64,000 nucleotides of DNA from Thermoplasmata archaeon (GCA_015063285.1 SUST01000006.1:1-64000), one strand, 5' to 3'; numbered from the stretch's first letter, positions 44,855 through 54,037 are shown. Numbers and translations: made by a program. Notes: a model not told the origin generated them from the letters alone.

Positions 44855-45649
44855 TCAGAACAGGATCGAGTCATCTACTTCGAAAGTGGCGAACAGAATC
44901 GCTTTGCCGCTCAGTTTAACCCTGTCTCCTATAATTTCAACGGTGAGCGTGCCTCCACGTTCTGATACCTGGCGTGCGACCATACGGTTCTTTCCAAGTT
45001 TCTTGCTCCAGAAATCGACCAGGCTGCAGTGCATAGAACCGCATACCGGGTCCTCATCCACATTCAATTTGGGCCAGAATGCTCTGGAGACGAAATCGAA
45101 TCCATCATATCCGGGGGCTGTGACGAAAAGGCCGAGTCCATCCTTGAGTTCTTTCACTTTTCCCATATCAGGATCGAGGTCGATGACATCCTTTGCAGTC
45201 TTTAGCAGCAATATGGGGTCCCTGTAACCTATTGCTGCTTCTTCTATGTCGCACCCAATTGCATCGACGAAGTCCTCGGTGACATCTATAGGCTGGGTCT
45301 TGATAAGCGGGAAATCCATTGAATAGCAATCTCCTTCTCTGGTGACCCTCAGGATACCGCTCTTGGTGCTGAATTCTATCTGGGATGCATCAGGTTCGAT
45401 ATAGTTCAGAATTACAAATCCCGTCGCCAGGGTCGCGTGCCCGCATAGGTCGATCTCCCCGCCGGGGGTGAACCATCTAAGTTCATATCTCCCATCGCTT
45501 CCGACCGCGAAGGCCGTCTCAGAGAGGTTGTTCTCTATAGCTAGCTTCTGCATGACGTCGTCGCTCAGAGCTTTTTTCGAAACGCAAACAGCAGCAGGGT
45601 TTCCCGAGAACGGACGGTCAGTGAATGCATCGACTTGATACATCTTCAT
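44855..45649 (-). CDS. PhzF-family isomerase/epimerase-like protein
   Basis: A 264-residue protein starting at ATG 45649 (or 45643). Signatures are YQVDAFTDRPFSGNPAAV, then NNLSETAFAV with the catalytic Glu, LRWFTPGGEIDLCGHATLA, and DPVCGSMHC near residue 205. PhzF catalyses an isomerisation in phenazine synthesis, but most relatives have unknown small-molecule substrates. The upstream frame (residues before the Met) is not family-like. Confidence 0.88.
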   Translation of the reverse strand: MKMYQVDAFTDRPFSGNPAAVCVSKKALSDDVMQKLAIENNLSETAFAVGSDGRYELRWFTPGGEIDLCGHATLATGFVILNYIEPDASQIEFSTKSGILRVTREGDCYSMDFPLIKTQPIDVTEDFVDAIGCDIEEAAIGYRDPILLLKTAKDVIDLDPDMGKVKELKDGLGLFVTAPGYDGFDFVSRAFWPKLNVDEDPVCGSMHCSLVDFWSKKLGKNRMVARQVSERGGTLTVEIIGDRVKLSGKAILFATFEVDDSILF

Positions 45650-45773
45650 GCTTCTTGGATTACATTTTCCATATTTTACAGGGATGCATATTCTAGTTCG
45701 AAAAACATTCGAAGATGGATTAACTGACTGTAGCAAGGGAATCGATATAATTGATAGATGAGATTTCTTCCTG

Positions 45774-46082
45774 ATGAACAGGTCTTACACAGTACTGTTG
45801 GCAATCACGGCAGTATTCACATTAGTGGTAGCTGCCCTGGTTCTGATAGTTCCGGACCACACAGGTGAGTTGAGAACGGATCTGGAGGTCGGGGACGACG
45901 TCATGACCATTGAACTGGACATGTCTGAGGTGCCGTACATCTCCTCAGCGGGACTGAGGGTCATACTGAACGCGGACGAGATCATGCAGGACAGGAACGG
46001 GATCAAGCTGATAGGCGTCAACAACGACGTCCGTGCGATCCTTGAGATGACCGGATTCTACGATACATTGGACATAGAATGA
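45774..46082 (+). CDS. Membrane-anchored truncated STAS-domain protein
   Basis: A 102-residue protein with an N-terminal membrane segment (residues 7-28), then the second half of a STAS (anti-sigma antagonist-like) domain: MTIELDMSEVPYISSAGLRVIL, in which the phospho-acceptor Ser motif DxS...SSxG is intact, and NGIKLIGVNNDVRAILEMTG. The first beta strands of STAS appear missing or replaced by the membrane segment. No kinase or phosphatase of the SpoIIAB/E type is seen nearby. Its last bases overlap the phosphopantetheinyl transferase start (ATGA). Confidence 0.7.
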   Translation: MNRSYTVLLAITAVFTLVVAALVLIVPDHTGELRTDLEVGDDVMTIELDMSEVPYISSAGLRVILNADEIMQDRNGIKLIGVNNDVRAILEMTGFYDTLDIE

Positions 46083-46756
46083 TTCACTGTTTCATCACGG
46101 ACTGCACCCCTCTTGAAGACCAACAGACGTATGACAGGGCATATGCGCTCCTGTCGGACGAAAGGAAGGGCAAGGCCGATTTCTACAGATTCCCCAAGGA
46201 CAAGATGCTCAGTATCACCGCTGGATTGTTCATCAGATTGGTGGAACGGTCCTATGGGAAGGTGACCGCCGATGAGAACGGTAAGCTCCATGTAAAAGGG
46301 GTGGAATTCAATCTTTCTCATTCAGGACATTACGTAGCTTTTGCTGTATCGGATTCACCTGTCGGTATCGATATCGAATCTGTCGGTCGCAATATGGACA
46401 TAGCCCGCAGAGTGATGACCGAAGAAGAATACGAAGATTACATCGATAAGGTGGAAGAGAAGGATCGCGAGGACGTCTTCATCAGGATGTGGACTGCCAA
46501 AGAGAGCTATATGAAGGCCTTGGGCCTAGGATTCAGATTGGCGCCGGAGACATTCAGAGTCCTTTACGGATACGAGCTTAGATCTCCGGATGGAACCATG
46601 AGGATACAGGAACTCGATGCGCCGGAGAACTATCAAGTTTCAGTATGTTCAGAGGATGGGGAATCTTCGATCAGAACCTTGGAGGTCGGGGATCTGATCA
46701 ATGCCGATTCCTTGAAAGGGATTATAGGCAACGGTTCAACCGTTACACAGATGTGA
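46079..46756 (+). CDS. 4'-Phosphopantetheinyl transferase, Sfp type
   Basis: A 225-residue enzyme with the conserved Sfp-type sequences: FNLSHSGHYVAFAVSD near residue 80, VGIDIESVGR with the Mg2+-binding Asp/Glu near 98, and WTAKESYMKALG near 141. It would move phosphopantetheine from CoA to a carrier-protein serine. No carrier protein, NRPS or PKS gene occurs in this window, so its partner is elsewhere or unknown. Such enzymes are uncommon in archaea. It is coupled to the STAS gene by a 4-bp overlap. Confidence 0.85.
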   Translation: MIHCFITDCTPLEDQQTYDRAYALLSDERKGKADFYRFPKDKMLSITAGLFIRLVERSYGKVTADENGKLHVKGVEFNLSHSGHYVAFAVSDSPVGIDIESVGRNMDIARRVMTEEEYEDYIDKVEEKDREDVFIRMWTAKESYMKALGLGFRLAPETFRVLYGYELRSPDGTMRIQELDAPENYQVSVCSEDGESSIRTLEVGDLINADSLKGIIGNGSTVTQM

Positions 46757-46882
46757 CGAAGGTAGTCGACCATTTGTTATCGATTATCAAAAAGCGAGAA
46801 AAACAAATGCTGAATATGCGGCCGTTACGGTCCTCATCATTATATATTGTTTAAGAGAGTGCGTATTGGATTATCAATCCAA

Positions 46883-48385
46883 GTGGCATCTGTGGAAAAG
46901 AGAGCGTTGGCTGTGATAGTGATAGCCGTTGTTATACTATCGACAGCGGTCTACATGTCGCTGAGCGGCGAAGATCATGAGAAAGGAAACAAGGATTATC
47001 TAGCTGATGCTCTGCGGGCGATGTATGAAAATGACAGCGATTATCCTGCTCGTCTACTCATCCTGGGCAATGCCGATCTAGATGACGACCTCGATGAAGA
47101 TGATCTGGAGATCGTCAATCACATCGCAAGTTTGAGTTCATATGATTATGTTGATAATTTCATGTGCGATGCCAATTATGACGGAGTCATAGATGACGGC
47201 GATGTGGAACGCTTGGAGCAGATGATCGCCAAGGATTCGAACGGCCTATACACATACAATGATGTTGCCTATTATGTGGACTGCGATTTCGTGGTATCTA
47301 AATACCACATGGATTGGCCGCTCCATACATCGAACATCCTCACGCAGACTCTCCAGATGTTGATGATCCTGGATGTGGATTCAATCATCGCACTCGACGA
47401 CAGGTGTGCCAATTCAGAAGTCAGTATAACCCCTGATAACGGGACATACTGGAAGGAGTTTGCAGGAGTTTTGGATTACTCTGAACTGGGGAGTACGGGG
47501 TCATATAGGCATATCAGTGCCGAGCAGTATCTGCAGGTCGCGAAGGAGTATGGTGACGGTTATCTCACGGCAGTGATGAATTCCAGGTATGCAAGGAACA
47601 CCGGATATCTCGAGGAGCAGCTTGAGAATTGTACAGTTCAGCTGGTCCGTATACAGTCTTGGGAGAGGGGTGCCGTCTGCAATGGAATGCTCACGCTCGG
47701 ATATCTCTTCCACAAGTATGACAGGGCATCGGAATGGGTTTCCTGGCATGACGGTTACTATAACGCGATAATGGAGAAGGTCGCAGCATTGACCGATGAG
47801 GAGAGGAAGGCAGTGGTCATCGCAGTGCTGAGCGATACCGACAACGTTTCCATGGACACCTTCGATATGCTCGGTGTAACATCCGGCGAGTATCAGAGCC
47901 TCAAGAAGATGGGCATAATAGATGTGACTCACGAGTATCTCGAGAGTATCGGTGCACCTGCTACGAGTTGGTCCGTTTCTGTTAATAAGGAGACTCTGGC
48001 GGAGATTTACAGGATATATCATTTCGACTTTTTCATCGGCACTTTTTCGGGACCATACAACATCGGCCCCATAAATCCGGACAGACCGGATGCGGATGTC
48101 ATCTACAATCAGACGAAGCAATACCTGGACAAATACTGCGGAAAGGATGCAGTCACACTTCAGACATTCGGATGGGTCTACGCCACCGGACCCCATGAAT
48201 TGGCCTACATAGCGGGTCTCGCGAATGTGCTTTACGGATGGACGGAGTTCGATGTCAAGAAGATCGTCAACGAAAGCCTTCAATGGATGGGGATATACGA
48301 TGAGGACGGGTCCATGGGGGAGTATTTCTACAACTATGAGAGCCTGGAGGATTCCCTCTATTGGCCAAGGATCATGGTGATATGA
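46883..48385 (+). CDS. Periplasmic-binding-type protein (iron/corrinoid uptake) with dockerin-like repeats
   Basis: About 500 residues. The start is unsure: the TATA-like ATTATATATTG at 46838-46848 makes upstream TTG 46847 unlikely, and GTG 46883 or 46892 precede the N-terminal membrane segment. Residues about 60-115 hold two Ca-binding, dockerin-like loops (NADLDDDLDEDDLEIVNH and DANYDGVIDDGDVERLEQ). The rest resembles BtuF/FecB-type binding proteins (ASEWVSWHDGYYNAIMEKV). It is followed by BtuC/BtuD-like genes, so it is the extracellular receptor for a corrinoid or siderophore. Confidence 0.75.
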   Translation: MASVEKRALAVIVIAVVILSTAVYMSLSGEDHEKGNKDYLADALRAMYENDSDYPARLLILGNADLDDDLDEDDLEIVNHIASLSSYDYVDNFMCDANYDGVIDDGDVERLEQMIAKDSNGLYTYNDVAYYVDCDFVVSKYHMDWPLHTSNILTQTLQMLMILDVDSIIALDDRCANSEVSITPDNGTYWKEFAGVLDYSELGSTGSYRHISAEQYLQVAKEYGDGYLTAVMNSRYARNTGYLEEQLENCTVQLVRIQSWERGAVCNGMLTLGYLFHKYDRASEWVSWHDGYYNAIMEKVAALTDEERKAVVIAVLSDTDNVSMDTFDMLGVTSGEYQSLKKMGIIDVTHEYLESIGAPATSWSVSVNKETLAEIYRIYHFDFFIGTFSGPYNIGPINPDRPDADVIYNQTKQYLDKYCGKDAVTLQTFGWVYATGPHELAYIAGLANVLYGWTEFDVKKIVNESLQWMGIYDEDGSMGEYFYNYESLEDSLYWPRIMVI

Positions 48386-48870
48386 TGGGCGACGAATCAT
48401 TGGGATCGAAAGGTTCCGCACTTCTGATGTGCGTGGTCCTGATAGCAGGATCGATGGTGATGTTCGCCCTTTACCAAGGTATGTCCAGTATGCACCCTGA
48501 CCCCCATGAGGGGATTCAGAATCTTGCGGTCACCGGAACGCTGATGGGTGAGGAATGCTCTGGAGAATGCACCATCGAGTATGTTCCCGAGACCGGGATG
48601 TACCGTTTGTATCAGGGCAAATCGACCATCACTTCTGTCAGTTGCAGCAAAGACATAGAATTCGGTATTGTTTTCGGCAGCGACGATCTGCCCGTCAAGA
48701 GCTCATACAAATGCATAGGCAAGGAACTGATCGGCGATATCGAAACAACTGTCTGGACTCATTCGGAGGACAGAACGGATTATACATTTTACATAGGCGA
48801 CCTCTGCAGGATGCTGCGTATGGTCGTCATCAACGAGGATTTCAGCATAACGGGGGATCTGAAGGGATGA
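48382..48870 (+). CDS. Membrane-anchored accessory protein in the BtuCD-type operon
   Basis: A 162-residue protein with one N-terminal membrane segment (near residues 10-30) and an extracellular domain with four cysteines (CSGEC, VSCSKD, YKCIG, GDLCRM), possibly disulphide-bonded. The start ATG 48382 overlaps the binding-protein stop with GGTGAT before it; ATG 48385 is equally possible. No family is recognised. Its position between the receptor and permease suggests a role in docking or assembly of the transporter. Confidence 0.6.
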   Translation: MMGDESLGSKGSALLMCVVLIAGSMVMFALYQGMSSMHPDPHEGIQNLAVTGTLMGEECSGECTIEYVPETGMYRLYQGKSTITSVSCSKDIEFGIVFGSDDLPVKSSYKCIGKELIGDIETTVWTHSEDRTDYTFYIGDLCRMLRMVVINEDFSITGDLKG

Positions 48871-48883
48871 GGGAGGCGGCCGA

Positions 48884-50029
48884 ATGAAGATAAAGTACAA
48901 GAGCAAGATAGCCAACCTGGGCCTGAAGCTGCGTCTGTCCGAGAGTTCATCCAAGGTTGTGAAGAAGCAATCGGATGGTGCAGTGACCAATCAGGACATC
49001 ATCAGACAATACAGCGCATACAAGTATGCCAAGTTCATGATGCTGTTGGTCGTGGCCGTACTGTGTCTGATAACATTCGGTATCGACATCGGTCTCGGAG
49101 CGTATTCCCTGAGTTTCATCGACGTATATGCAGCCATCTTCGAGAGGCTGATGGATTGGGACCAGGTCATGTCCACTGACATGATGGTTGTTTGGGAGCT
49201 TAGGATGCCCCGTGTCATAATGGGCCTATTGGCTGGAATGGGACTGGCAATAGCTGGAGCCGCTATGCAGAGCATGATGAAGAACCCGTTGGCCGATCCA
49301 TACACCACAGGAATATCCTCAGGAGCTGCTCTAGGTGCCACCATAGCCATCACCTTGGGGATTGCCATCATAGGAGGCAGCTTCGGAACGGTCATCAACG
49401 CATTCGTGTTCGCACTTCTGCCCGCGGCGTTCATCATTCTCATATCCCTTTACAAGAAACCGTCCCCAGCCATGATAATCCTGTCAGGTATATCCCTGAT
49501 GTACATCTTCAACGCGGTGCAGTCTTATCTCATGCTGGTCGCAGATCCGGACGCTGCCGCCAGCGTCATAGCGTGGACCATCGGGTCCCTGAATTCGGCC
49601 AGTTGGGAGACCGTTCCATATGTGTTCCTCATGACCTTGCTCGGAGGCATCGTACTGTTGTATATGGCGAGGGTGCTCAACACAATGAATGCCGGAGATT
49701 CATATTCGAAGAGCATAGGTGTGGATGTCAACAAGGCGCGCATAATAACGCTTGTCACCGTTTCGCTGCTCGCAGCCGGAATAGTATCGTTCACGGGAGT
49801 CATAGGGTTCATCGGACTGGTCGGACCGCACATAGCCCGTATCTTTGTCGGTTCAGATAACAAGATACTTATCCCGGCGGCCGGGCTCATGGGTGCAGGT
49901 TTGATGCTATTAGCTGACTGTGTCGTGCAGATTGTTCTTCCCACGCTGCCCATCGGAATCATCACGTCGATCATCGGAGGACCTGTGTTCATGATCCTAT
50001 TGCTCAGACAGAAGAAGGAGGTGTGGTGA
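48884..50029 (+). CDS. ABC transporter permease, BtuC/FecCD type
   Basis: A 381-residue permease with ten predicted membrane segments. GMGLAIAGAAMQSMMKNPLADPYTTGIS is the conserved region, and FIGLVGPHIARIFVG is the late coupling motif. The N-terminal 45 residues before the first helix are basic and longer than usual. GGGAGG gives a clear ribosome-binding site before ATG 48884. The stop overlaps the ATPase start. The substrate is vitamin B12/corrinoid or a ferric siderophore. Confidence 0.9.
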   Translation: MKIKYKSKIANLGLKLRLSESSSKVVKKQSDGAVTNQDIIRQYSAYKYAKFMMLLVVAVLCLITFGIDIGLGAYSLSFIDVYAAIFERLMDWDQVMSTDMMVVWELRMPRVIMGLLAGMGLAIAGAAMQSMMKNPLADPYTTGISSGAALGATIAITLGIAIIGGSFGTVINAFVFALLPAAFIILISLYKKPSPAMIILSGISLMYIFNAVQSYLMLVADPDAAASVIAWTIGSLNSASWETVPYVFLMTLLGGIVLLYMARVLNTMNAGDSYSKSIGVDVNKARIITLVTVSLLAAGIVSFTGVIGFIGLVGPHIARIFVGSDNKILIPAAGLMGAGLMLLADCVVQIVLPTLPIGIITSIIGGPVFMILLLRQKKEVW

Positions 50030-50880
50030 TGTCATTGAAGATTGAGGCTCAGGATCTAGGGGTATCTTATGGTGACAACTTGATATGGGAGCATATCAAC
50101 CTGACCATCGATCAGCCTGGTCTGATCAGTATCTTGGGGCCGAACGGAGTCGGTAAATCGACATTCATGTACACGATAAACAAGATCCTGGAGCCGACCT
50201 CAGGCCGTGTCTTGCTTGACGGAAAGGATGTCATGGAGCTTTCCTACAAGGATATAGCGAAAAGGGTCGCGTATGTCCCTCAGGCATCCGGAGAGACTTT
50301 CGCCATGACTGTCATGGATACCGTACTGATGGGAAGGTATCCCCATTCAGGATATACCGTGACCAAAGAGGATATGGAAATCGCCGCAGACAGTCTTCAG
50401 AAGATGCATATGGGCGAGTTCGCGATGAGGAACTTCAACGAACTCTCAGCCGGACAGCACCAGAGGGTCATGATCGCAAGAGGGCTTGCGCAGATGCCCG
50501 ATCTCCTTATGCTCGATGAACCTACTTCCAATCTAGACATCTATCATCAACTGTACACGATGAAGTTATTGCGCGACCTGGCGCATGAGAGGAACATAAC
50601 GGTTCTCGTGATTTGTCATGATCTAAATGTTGCTGCGAAATTCTCCGATCGCGTTATCATGTTCTGTAAGGGAAAGGTCTACTCGGACGGACCGGCTGAC
50701 GAGACACTCACCGCAGACACGATCAAAGATGTTTACGGAGTCACCTCTGACATCATAACGGTGGATGAGCATCCGTATGTCATCTATCATTCGGACGATA
50801 TCGATACAGGAATGGCGCCATCGCAGAAGACTACCACTGTGCCGAAGGGCGAGAAGGGCAACGATGATGTGGAGAACTGA
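50029..50880 (+). CDS. ABC transporter ATPase, BtuD/FecE type
   Basis: A 283-residue ATPase starting at ATG 50029 (after GGAGGTG; GTG 50023 in frame). Walker A is GPNGVGKSTFMYT near residue 37, the signature LSAGQHQRVMIARGLA near 137, and Walker B LLMLDEPTSNLD. The stretch after, including VICHDLNVAAKFSD, is typical of BtuD/FecE. It completes the importer with the binding protein and permease. About 40 extra C-terminal residues are polar. In a corrinoid-dependent methanogen, corrinoid import is the most likely use. Confidence 0.88.
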   Translation: MSLKIEAQDLGVSYGDNLIWEHINLTIDQPGLISILGPNGVGKSTFMYTINKILEPTSGRVLLDGKDVMELSYKDIAKRVAYVPQASGETFAMTVMDTVLMGRYPHSGYTVTKEDMEIAADSLQKMHMGEFAMRNFNELSAGQHQRVMIARGLAQMPDLLMLDEPTSNLDIYHQLYTMKLLRDLAHERNITVLVICHDLNVAAKFSDRVIMFCKGKVYSDGPADETLTADTIKDVYGVTSDIITVDEHPYVIYHSDDIDTGMAPSQKTTTVPKGEKGNDDVEN

Positions 50881-51216
50881 ATACCGATAATAGAAGATCG
50901 TGTCCCTCATAGCCCCTATTCTCTTGTTTCATTACACTAGTAGTCGACAGTAGCTGGGATGAGGATTAGATTAATGCCGTTTATGGTAGATGCTACAGAC
51001 AAATATCAACACATATCGAGACGATAGGAATAATCATTCATAATTGACTGTTTATTGGATCATTTATGATGGTCTTTATGAACTGAACCAGTATCAATAT
51101 AAAGTCAGGTTAAAATATGCTTATGTCGTACTCAGTTAAGAACAAGCAGGGGCATCAATACTATCAGGCTTGCTGTAATCTTTAACTTTGTTTAGAGACA
51201 GAATGATGGTGATGGA
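50881..51216. other. 336-bp spacer between the importer and the sensor gene
   Basis: AT-rich, with TATA-like stretches near 51094 (CAATATAAAG) and 51112 (TTAAAATATG). A 20-codon frame from ATG 51124 (reading MSYSVKNKQGHQYYQACC) is too short to call a gene and could be the remnant of one. Nothing else is seen. Confidence 0.35.
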
Positions 51217-53067
51217 GTGTATTACGCGGCGATAATAAGTGATGCAAAGATTACTATCAGTCTGACTGAGAAATTCTTACATCATTTCAACAAGGACATC
51301 AAATCCGTAGTCGTCGGCGATGTTAACCAATTGATGAGCTTGATTAACGCTGCAGAGCTTATTGATGTTATCATCATAGAGCAGACTGAAACGCTAAGGT
51401 TTGTGGAAATCATGAAGGCGTTGAATCGTTTCAACGTGGATTTGCCCCTTATTCTGATGTCCAAAGAATGCGATCCTGAGCTGATGTCTTCTGCAGTGAA
51501 TGAGCATGTGGACAATTATCTTTGTATTGCCGACAAAGAACCTGCGGACTACTACAAGGAACTCGTGGATCTGATAATCTTCGCCGTTGAGAGATACCGT
51601 GTCAAGAGACAGCACATGCTGGACACTAAGAGATATTCCTCATTGGTCGAATTGGCGAAGCAGGATCAATATGATTTCCAAGCGATCATCAATTATGCTC
51701 TTGAGAATGCCATGTATCTGACGGACAGTAAGATAGGATACGTTGCTTTTGTGAATATCCCGGAGAACAAGCTGACGATGCTGGCTTGGTCCCAGTCAGC
51801 GATGAATGAATGCCGTGTGCAGAATAAGCAGATGGATTTCAAACTGAATGAAGCAGGCCTGTGGGCAGCACCGGTCCGTACAGGCAAAACTGTGATCATT
51901 GATGACTATAAGACGACGAATCATGTCATGAAACACGGAGCACCGATGGGCCATGTGGAGATGAAGACCCTGATGATGGTCCCGATCAAGTTGAATGGAG
52001 AGATCATCGGTACAGTGGGTGTCGGGAACAAGGCAAGGGAATACAACACGTCCGATGAGTACAATGTCCAGCAGCTGTTCCAAGAGGCTTTCAAGATACA
52101 GCAGTCCGTCATCACCAAGAACAGGTACGAGAGCGAGCTGGCGATCTACAGGAAGATACTTGATAGGAGTCCGTTCGGCGTAATGTATGTGACGCGTGAA
52201 GGTTTCAAAGCAATCTATAACAATAACGCTGCATCAATTCTAGGTTTGAAACCTACCACAGAAATGGTGGACCTTTCTAAGAATAGGGGGGAGATCGTCG
52301 ATTACATAATCGCGCGTATCGCCAATTATACTGATTTGGATGACGGTATTGTTTTCGATGTCGGGAATGTGAAATGGTCACTCACTATCAATAAATTCAG
52401 TGAGGAAGGCCTCGACGGCTACGGTGTGATCTTCACTGAGGTGACCAACATCTTGGAGTACAAGAGCAAGATCAGCAGTGATGAGGCCACTTTGAGATTG
52501 ATGCAGGGTCTGGTCAGTAACGAATTGATGTCTGTGGTGGCGATTCTGAAAACCATCAAGGATTCTGATGAGAAGTTCGTGACCATCAAGTACAAACTGG
52601 AGGATATTTCGAGATTCTTGAAATCGGTGACTATGATGGACTTCAGCAATCTGTCATGGGTAGATTTGGACGAGGTCATCGACAAAGGATTCGACGATTA
52701 TATCGGTTCGTCATTGGACATCAAAATCAAATTGGCAAGCATCAAGGTGTTCGCCAGTAATTCTTTGTCCCGCGTATTCTACGAATACAGACACATGGTC
52801 TCCAACAGATGCATAAACATCACTTCCATAGAGGTAAAGTTCAGCGTTGAGGACGGGAATCTTAAACTGACCCTCATGGACGACGGTGTGCATCCGTTAT
52901 CCTATGGGAATAATCAATCAGGAATGTTCTATCTCGACCCGTTACCAACGGTCCTGATCACTCAGATTTGCAAGGGCAACGGTATGGATGTAAAATGGAT
53001 TCCGAAGGGACATAGTTATGTGGCTGAGATCACGATACCGCCTGAGAGATACAAGATCGGTTCGTGA
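51217..53067 (+). CDS. Cytosolic sensor-like protein (pseudo-receiver, GAF, PAS, degenerate kinase)
   Basis: A 616-residue protein starting at GTG 51217. Residues 1-115 have a receiver-like fold, but the phospho-acceptor Asp position reads VIIIEQTE. A GAF-type domain spans about 155-295 (GYVAFVNIPENKLTMLAWS, MVPIKLNGEIIGTVGVGN), and a PAS-like domain about 310-410 (LDRSPFGVMYVTREG). The C-terminal part resembles a histidine kinase with no clear acceptor His and a weak ATP-binding end (DDGVHPLSYGNNQSG). Such sensors in methanogens control methyltransferase operons; this gene converges on one. Confidence 0.65.
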   Translation: MYYAAIISDAKITISLTEKFLHHFNKDIKSVVVGDVNQLMSLINAAELIDVIIIEQTETLRFVEIMKALNRFNVDLPLILMSKECDPELMSSAVNEHVDNYLCIADKEPADYYKELVDLIIFAVERYRVKRQHMLDTKRYSSLVELAKQDQYDFQAIINYALENAMYLTDSKIGYVAFVNIPENKLTMLAWSQSAMNECRVQNKQMDFKLNEAGLWAAPVRTGKTVIIDDYKTTNHVMKHGAPMGHVEMKTLMMVPIKLNGEIIGTVGVGNKAREYNTSDEYNVQQLFQEAFKIQQSVITKNRYESELAIYRKILDRSPFGVMYVTREGFKAIYNNNAASILGLKPTTEMVDLSKNRGEIVDYIIARIANYTDLDDGIVFDVGNVKWSLTINKFSEEGLDGYGVIFTEVTNILEYKSKISSDEATLRLMQGLVSNELMSVVAILKTIKDSDEKFVTIKYKLEDISRFLKSVTMMDFSNLSWVDLDEVIDKGFDDYIGSSLDIKIKLASIKVFASNSLSRVFYEYRHMVSNRCINITSIEVKFSVEDGNLKLTLMDDGVHPLSYGNNQSGMFYLDPLPTVLITQICKGNGMDVKWIPKGHSYVAEITIPPERYKIGS

Positions 53068-53082
53068 TTCAGCCTTATCGGT

Positions 53083-53412
53083 TTATTGACCATCCAGGAC
53101 GATCTCGTTGTTGTGTGCGAGGTTGCATAGGTTAGGAGATAGAAGCCCTATCTCGAGCCATGCGGCATCGAATACCGCATTAGGAACCAGACACGGCAAG
53201 GACAGCGTCGCTCTAACTTCGGGATCCACCACTTTGCTTCCAGCAAATGTAGTAACATCATCCATGGTTATCACGGTAAGTTTCTTCGCATATTCCTTGA
53301 CATGAGGACAGTTGGATGTTATTATCACATCCAGATTCCCTTCATCATTCAGTTTCACCTCGACTACATGCTGCTTCGAGCATGTATTCATGTTCACTAC
53401 TACTTTGGCCAT
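53083..53412 (-). CDS. DUF6951-like cysteine-containing protein
   Basis: A 109-residue protein starting at ATG 53412 with GGAAGGAA before it. It has conserved cysteines in NTCSKQHVVEV, ITSNCPHV and SLPCLVPNAVFDAAWLEIGL, matching the small DUF6951-type proteins seen in methyltransferase operons of methanogens and acetogens. The function is unknown; thiol or metal binding is plausible. It is the last gene of the six-gene methyltransferase operon, 13 bp after the DUF1638 gene. Confidence 0.6.
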   Translation of the reverse strand: MAKVVVNMNTCSKQHVVEVKLNDEGNLDVIITSNCPHVKEYAKKLTVITMDDVTTFAGSKVVDPEVRATLSLPCLVPNAVFDAAWLEIGLLSPNLCNLAHNNEIVLDGQ

Positions 53413-53425
53413 TTTCCTTCCTTCT

Positions 53426-54037
53426 TTACACACTTGCTAATCCTTTCGCTTCAGTAAGCGCTTTTTTGATCCTATCTATATCGCATTTTCTGCAATCATG
53501 TTTTAGATTGAGTTCATTAGCAAATTTCTCTGAGAGCTCGCGATATTCATCCTCGTTGCCGATCCCTGTGTCCAGGAAAAGTACCCTTTGATAAGAATCG
53601 AAGATGATGTCGAAGAAGAATTCAGGTTCGAAGTCCTCAAGCATATCTAGGTGCAACTCTTTAATCAGTCCCTGTGTGCCTTCCAGGGCCCATCCGGGTG
53701 TATTGAACCATGTTCCTGTGCAGTCTTTCTTCTCCGCTTTGTATTCATCAGGGCCAAGTATCGCTTCGATGCAGTCACAACCTTTCAGCATCACAGATGG
53801 TATGGGAATCTCATCGGTTATTCTCTCCAAGGAGTTGCAAACCGCATATCCTAGGAAGAGGACGTCCACCTTTCCTTCGAATTCTTTTGCTTCCTCGAGT
53901 ATGACCTCCTTCATATGCGGGGGGTCTTCGTGCAGTGCGAATTCGAGATACTTCTTCATCACGATGTCCTCATCGCCGGCTGTAAGGTATTCCAATTCCG
54001 GCTTCAGAATGTCGCATGCGAGAATGCCTATCCTCAT
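53426..54037 (-). CDS. DUF1638 protein
   Basis: A 203-residue protein; ATG 54037 is favoured with AGGTGA upstream, while GTG 54046 overlaps the HyuA-like stop. The family pattern is visible: MRIGILACDILKPEL, then VLFLGYAVCNSLERI, KGCDCIEAILG, TWFNTPGWA and FLDTGIGNEDEY. The C-terminus has a second cysteine pair (CRKCDIDR). DUF1638 proteins are found beside corrinoid methyltransferases in Methanosarcina, with unknown biochemistry. The similar protein at 32239-33090 lies in another corrinoid-linked cassette. Confidence 0.75.
   Translation of the reverse strand: MRIGILACDILKPELEYLTAGDEDIVMKKYLEFALHEDPPHMKEVILEEAKEFEGKVDVLFLGYAVCNSLERITDEIPIPSVMLKGCDCIEAILGPDEYKAEKKDCTGTWFNTPGWALEGTQGLIKELHLDMLEDFEPEFFFDIIFDSYQRVLFLDTGIGNEDEYRELSEKFANELNLKHDCRKCDIDRIKKALTEAKGLASV

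Noticed and set aside
51124-51186. Short frame resembling the N-terminus of some transposases (YSVKNKQGHQYYQ)
   Set aside because: Only 20 codons, with no downstream continuation in any frame and no terminal inverted repeats.
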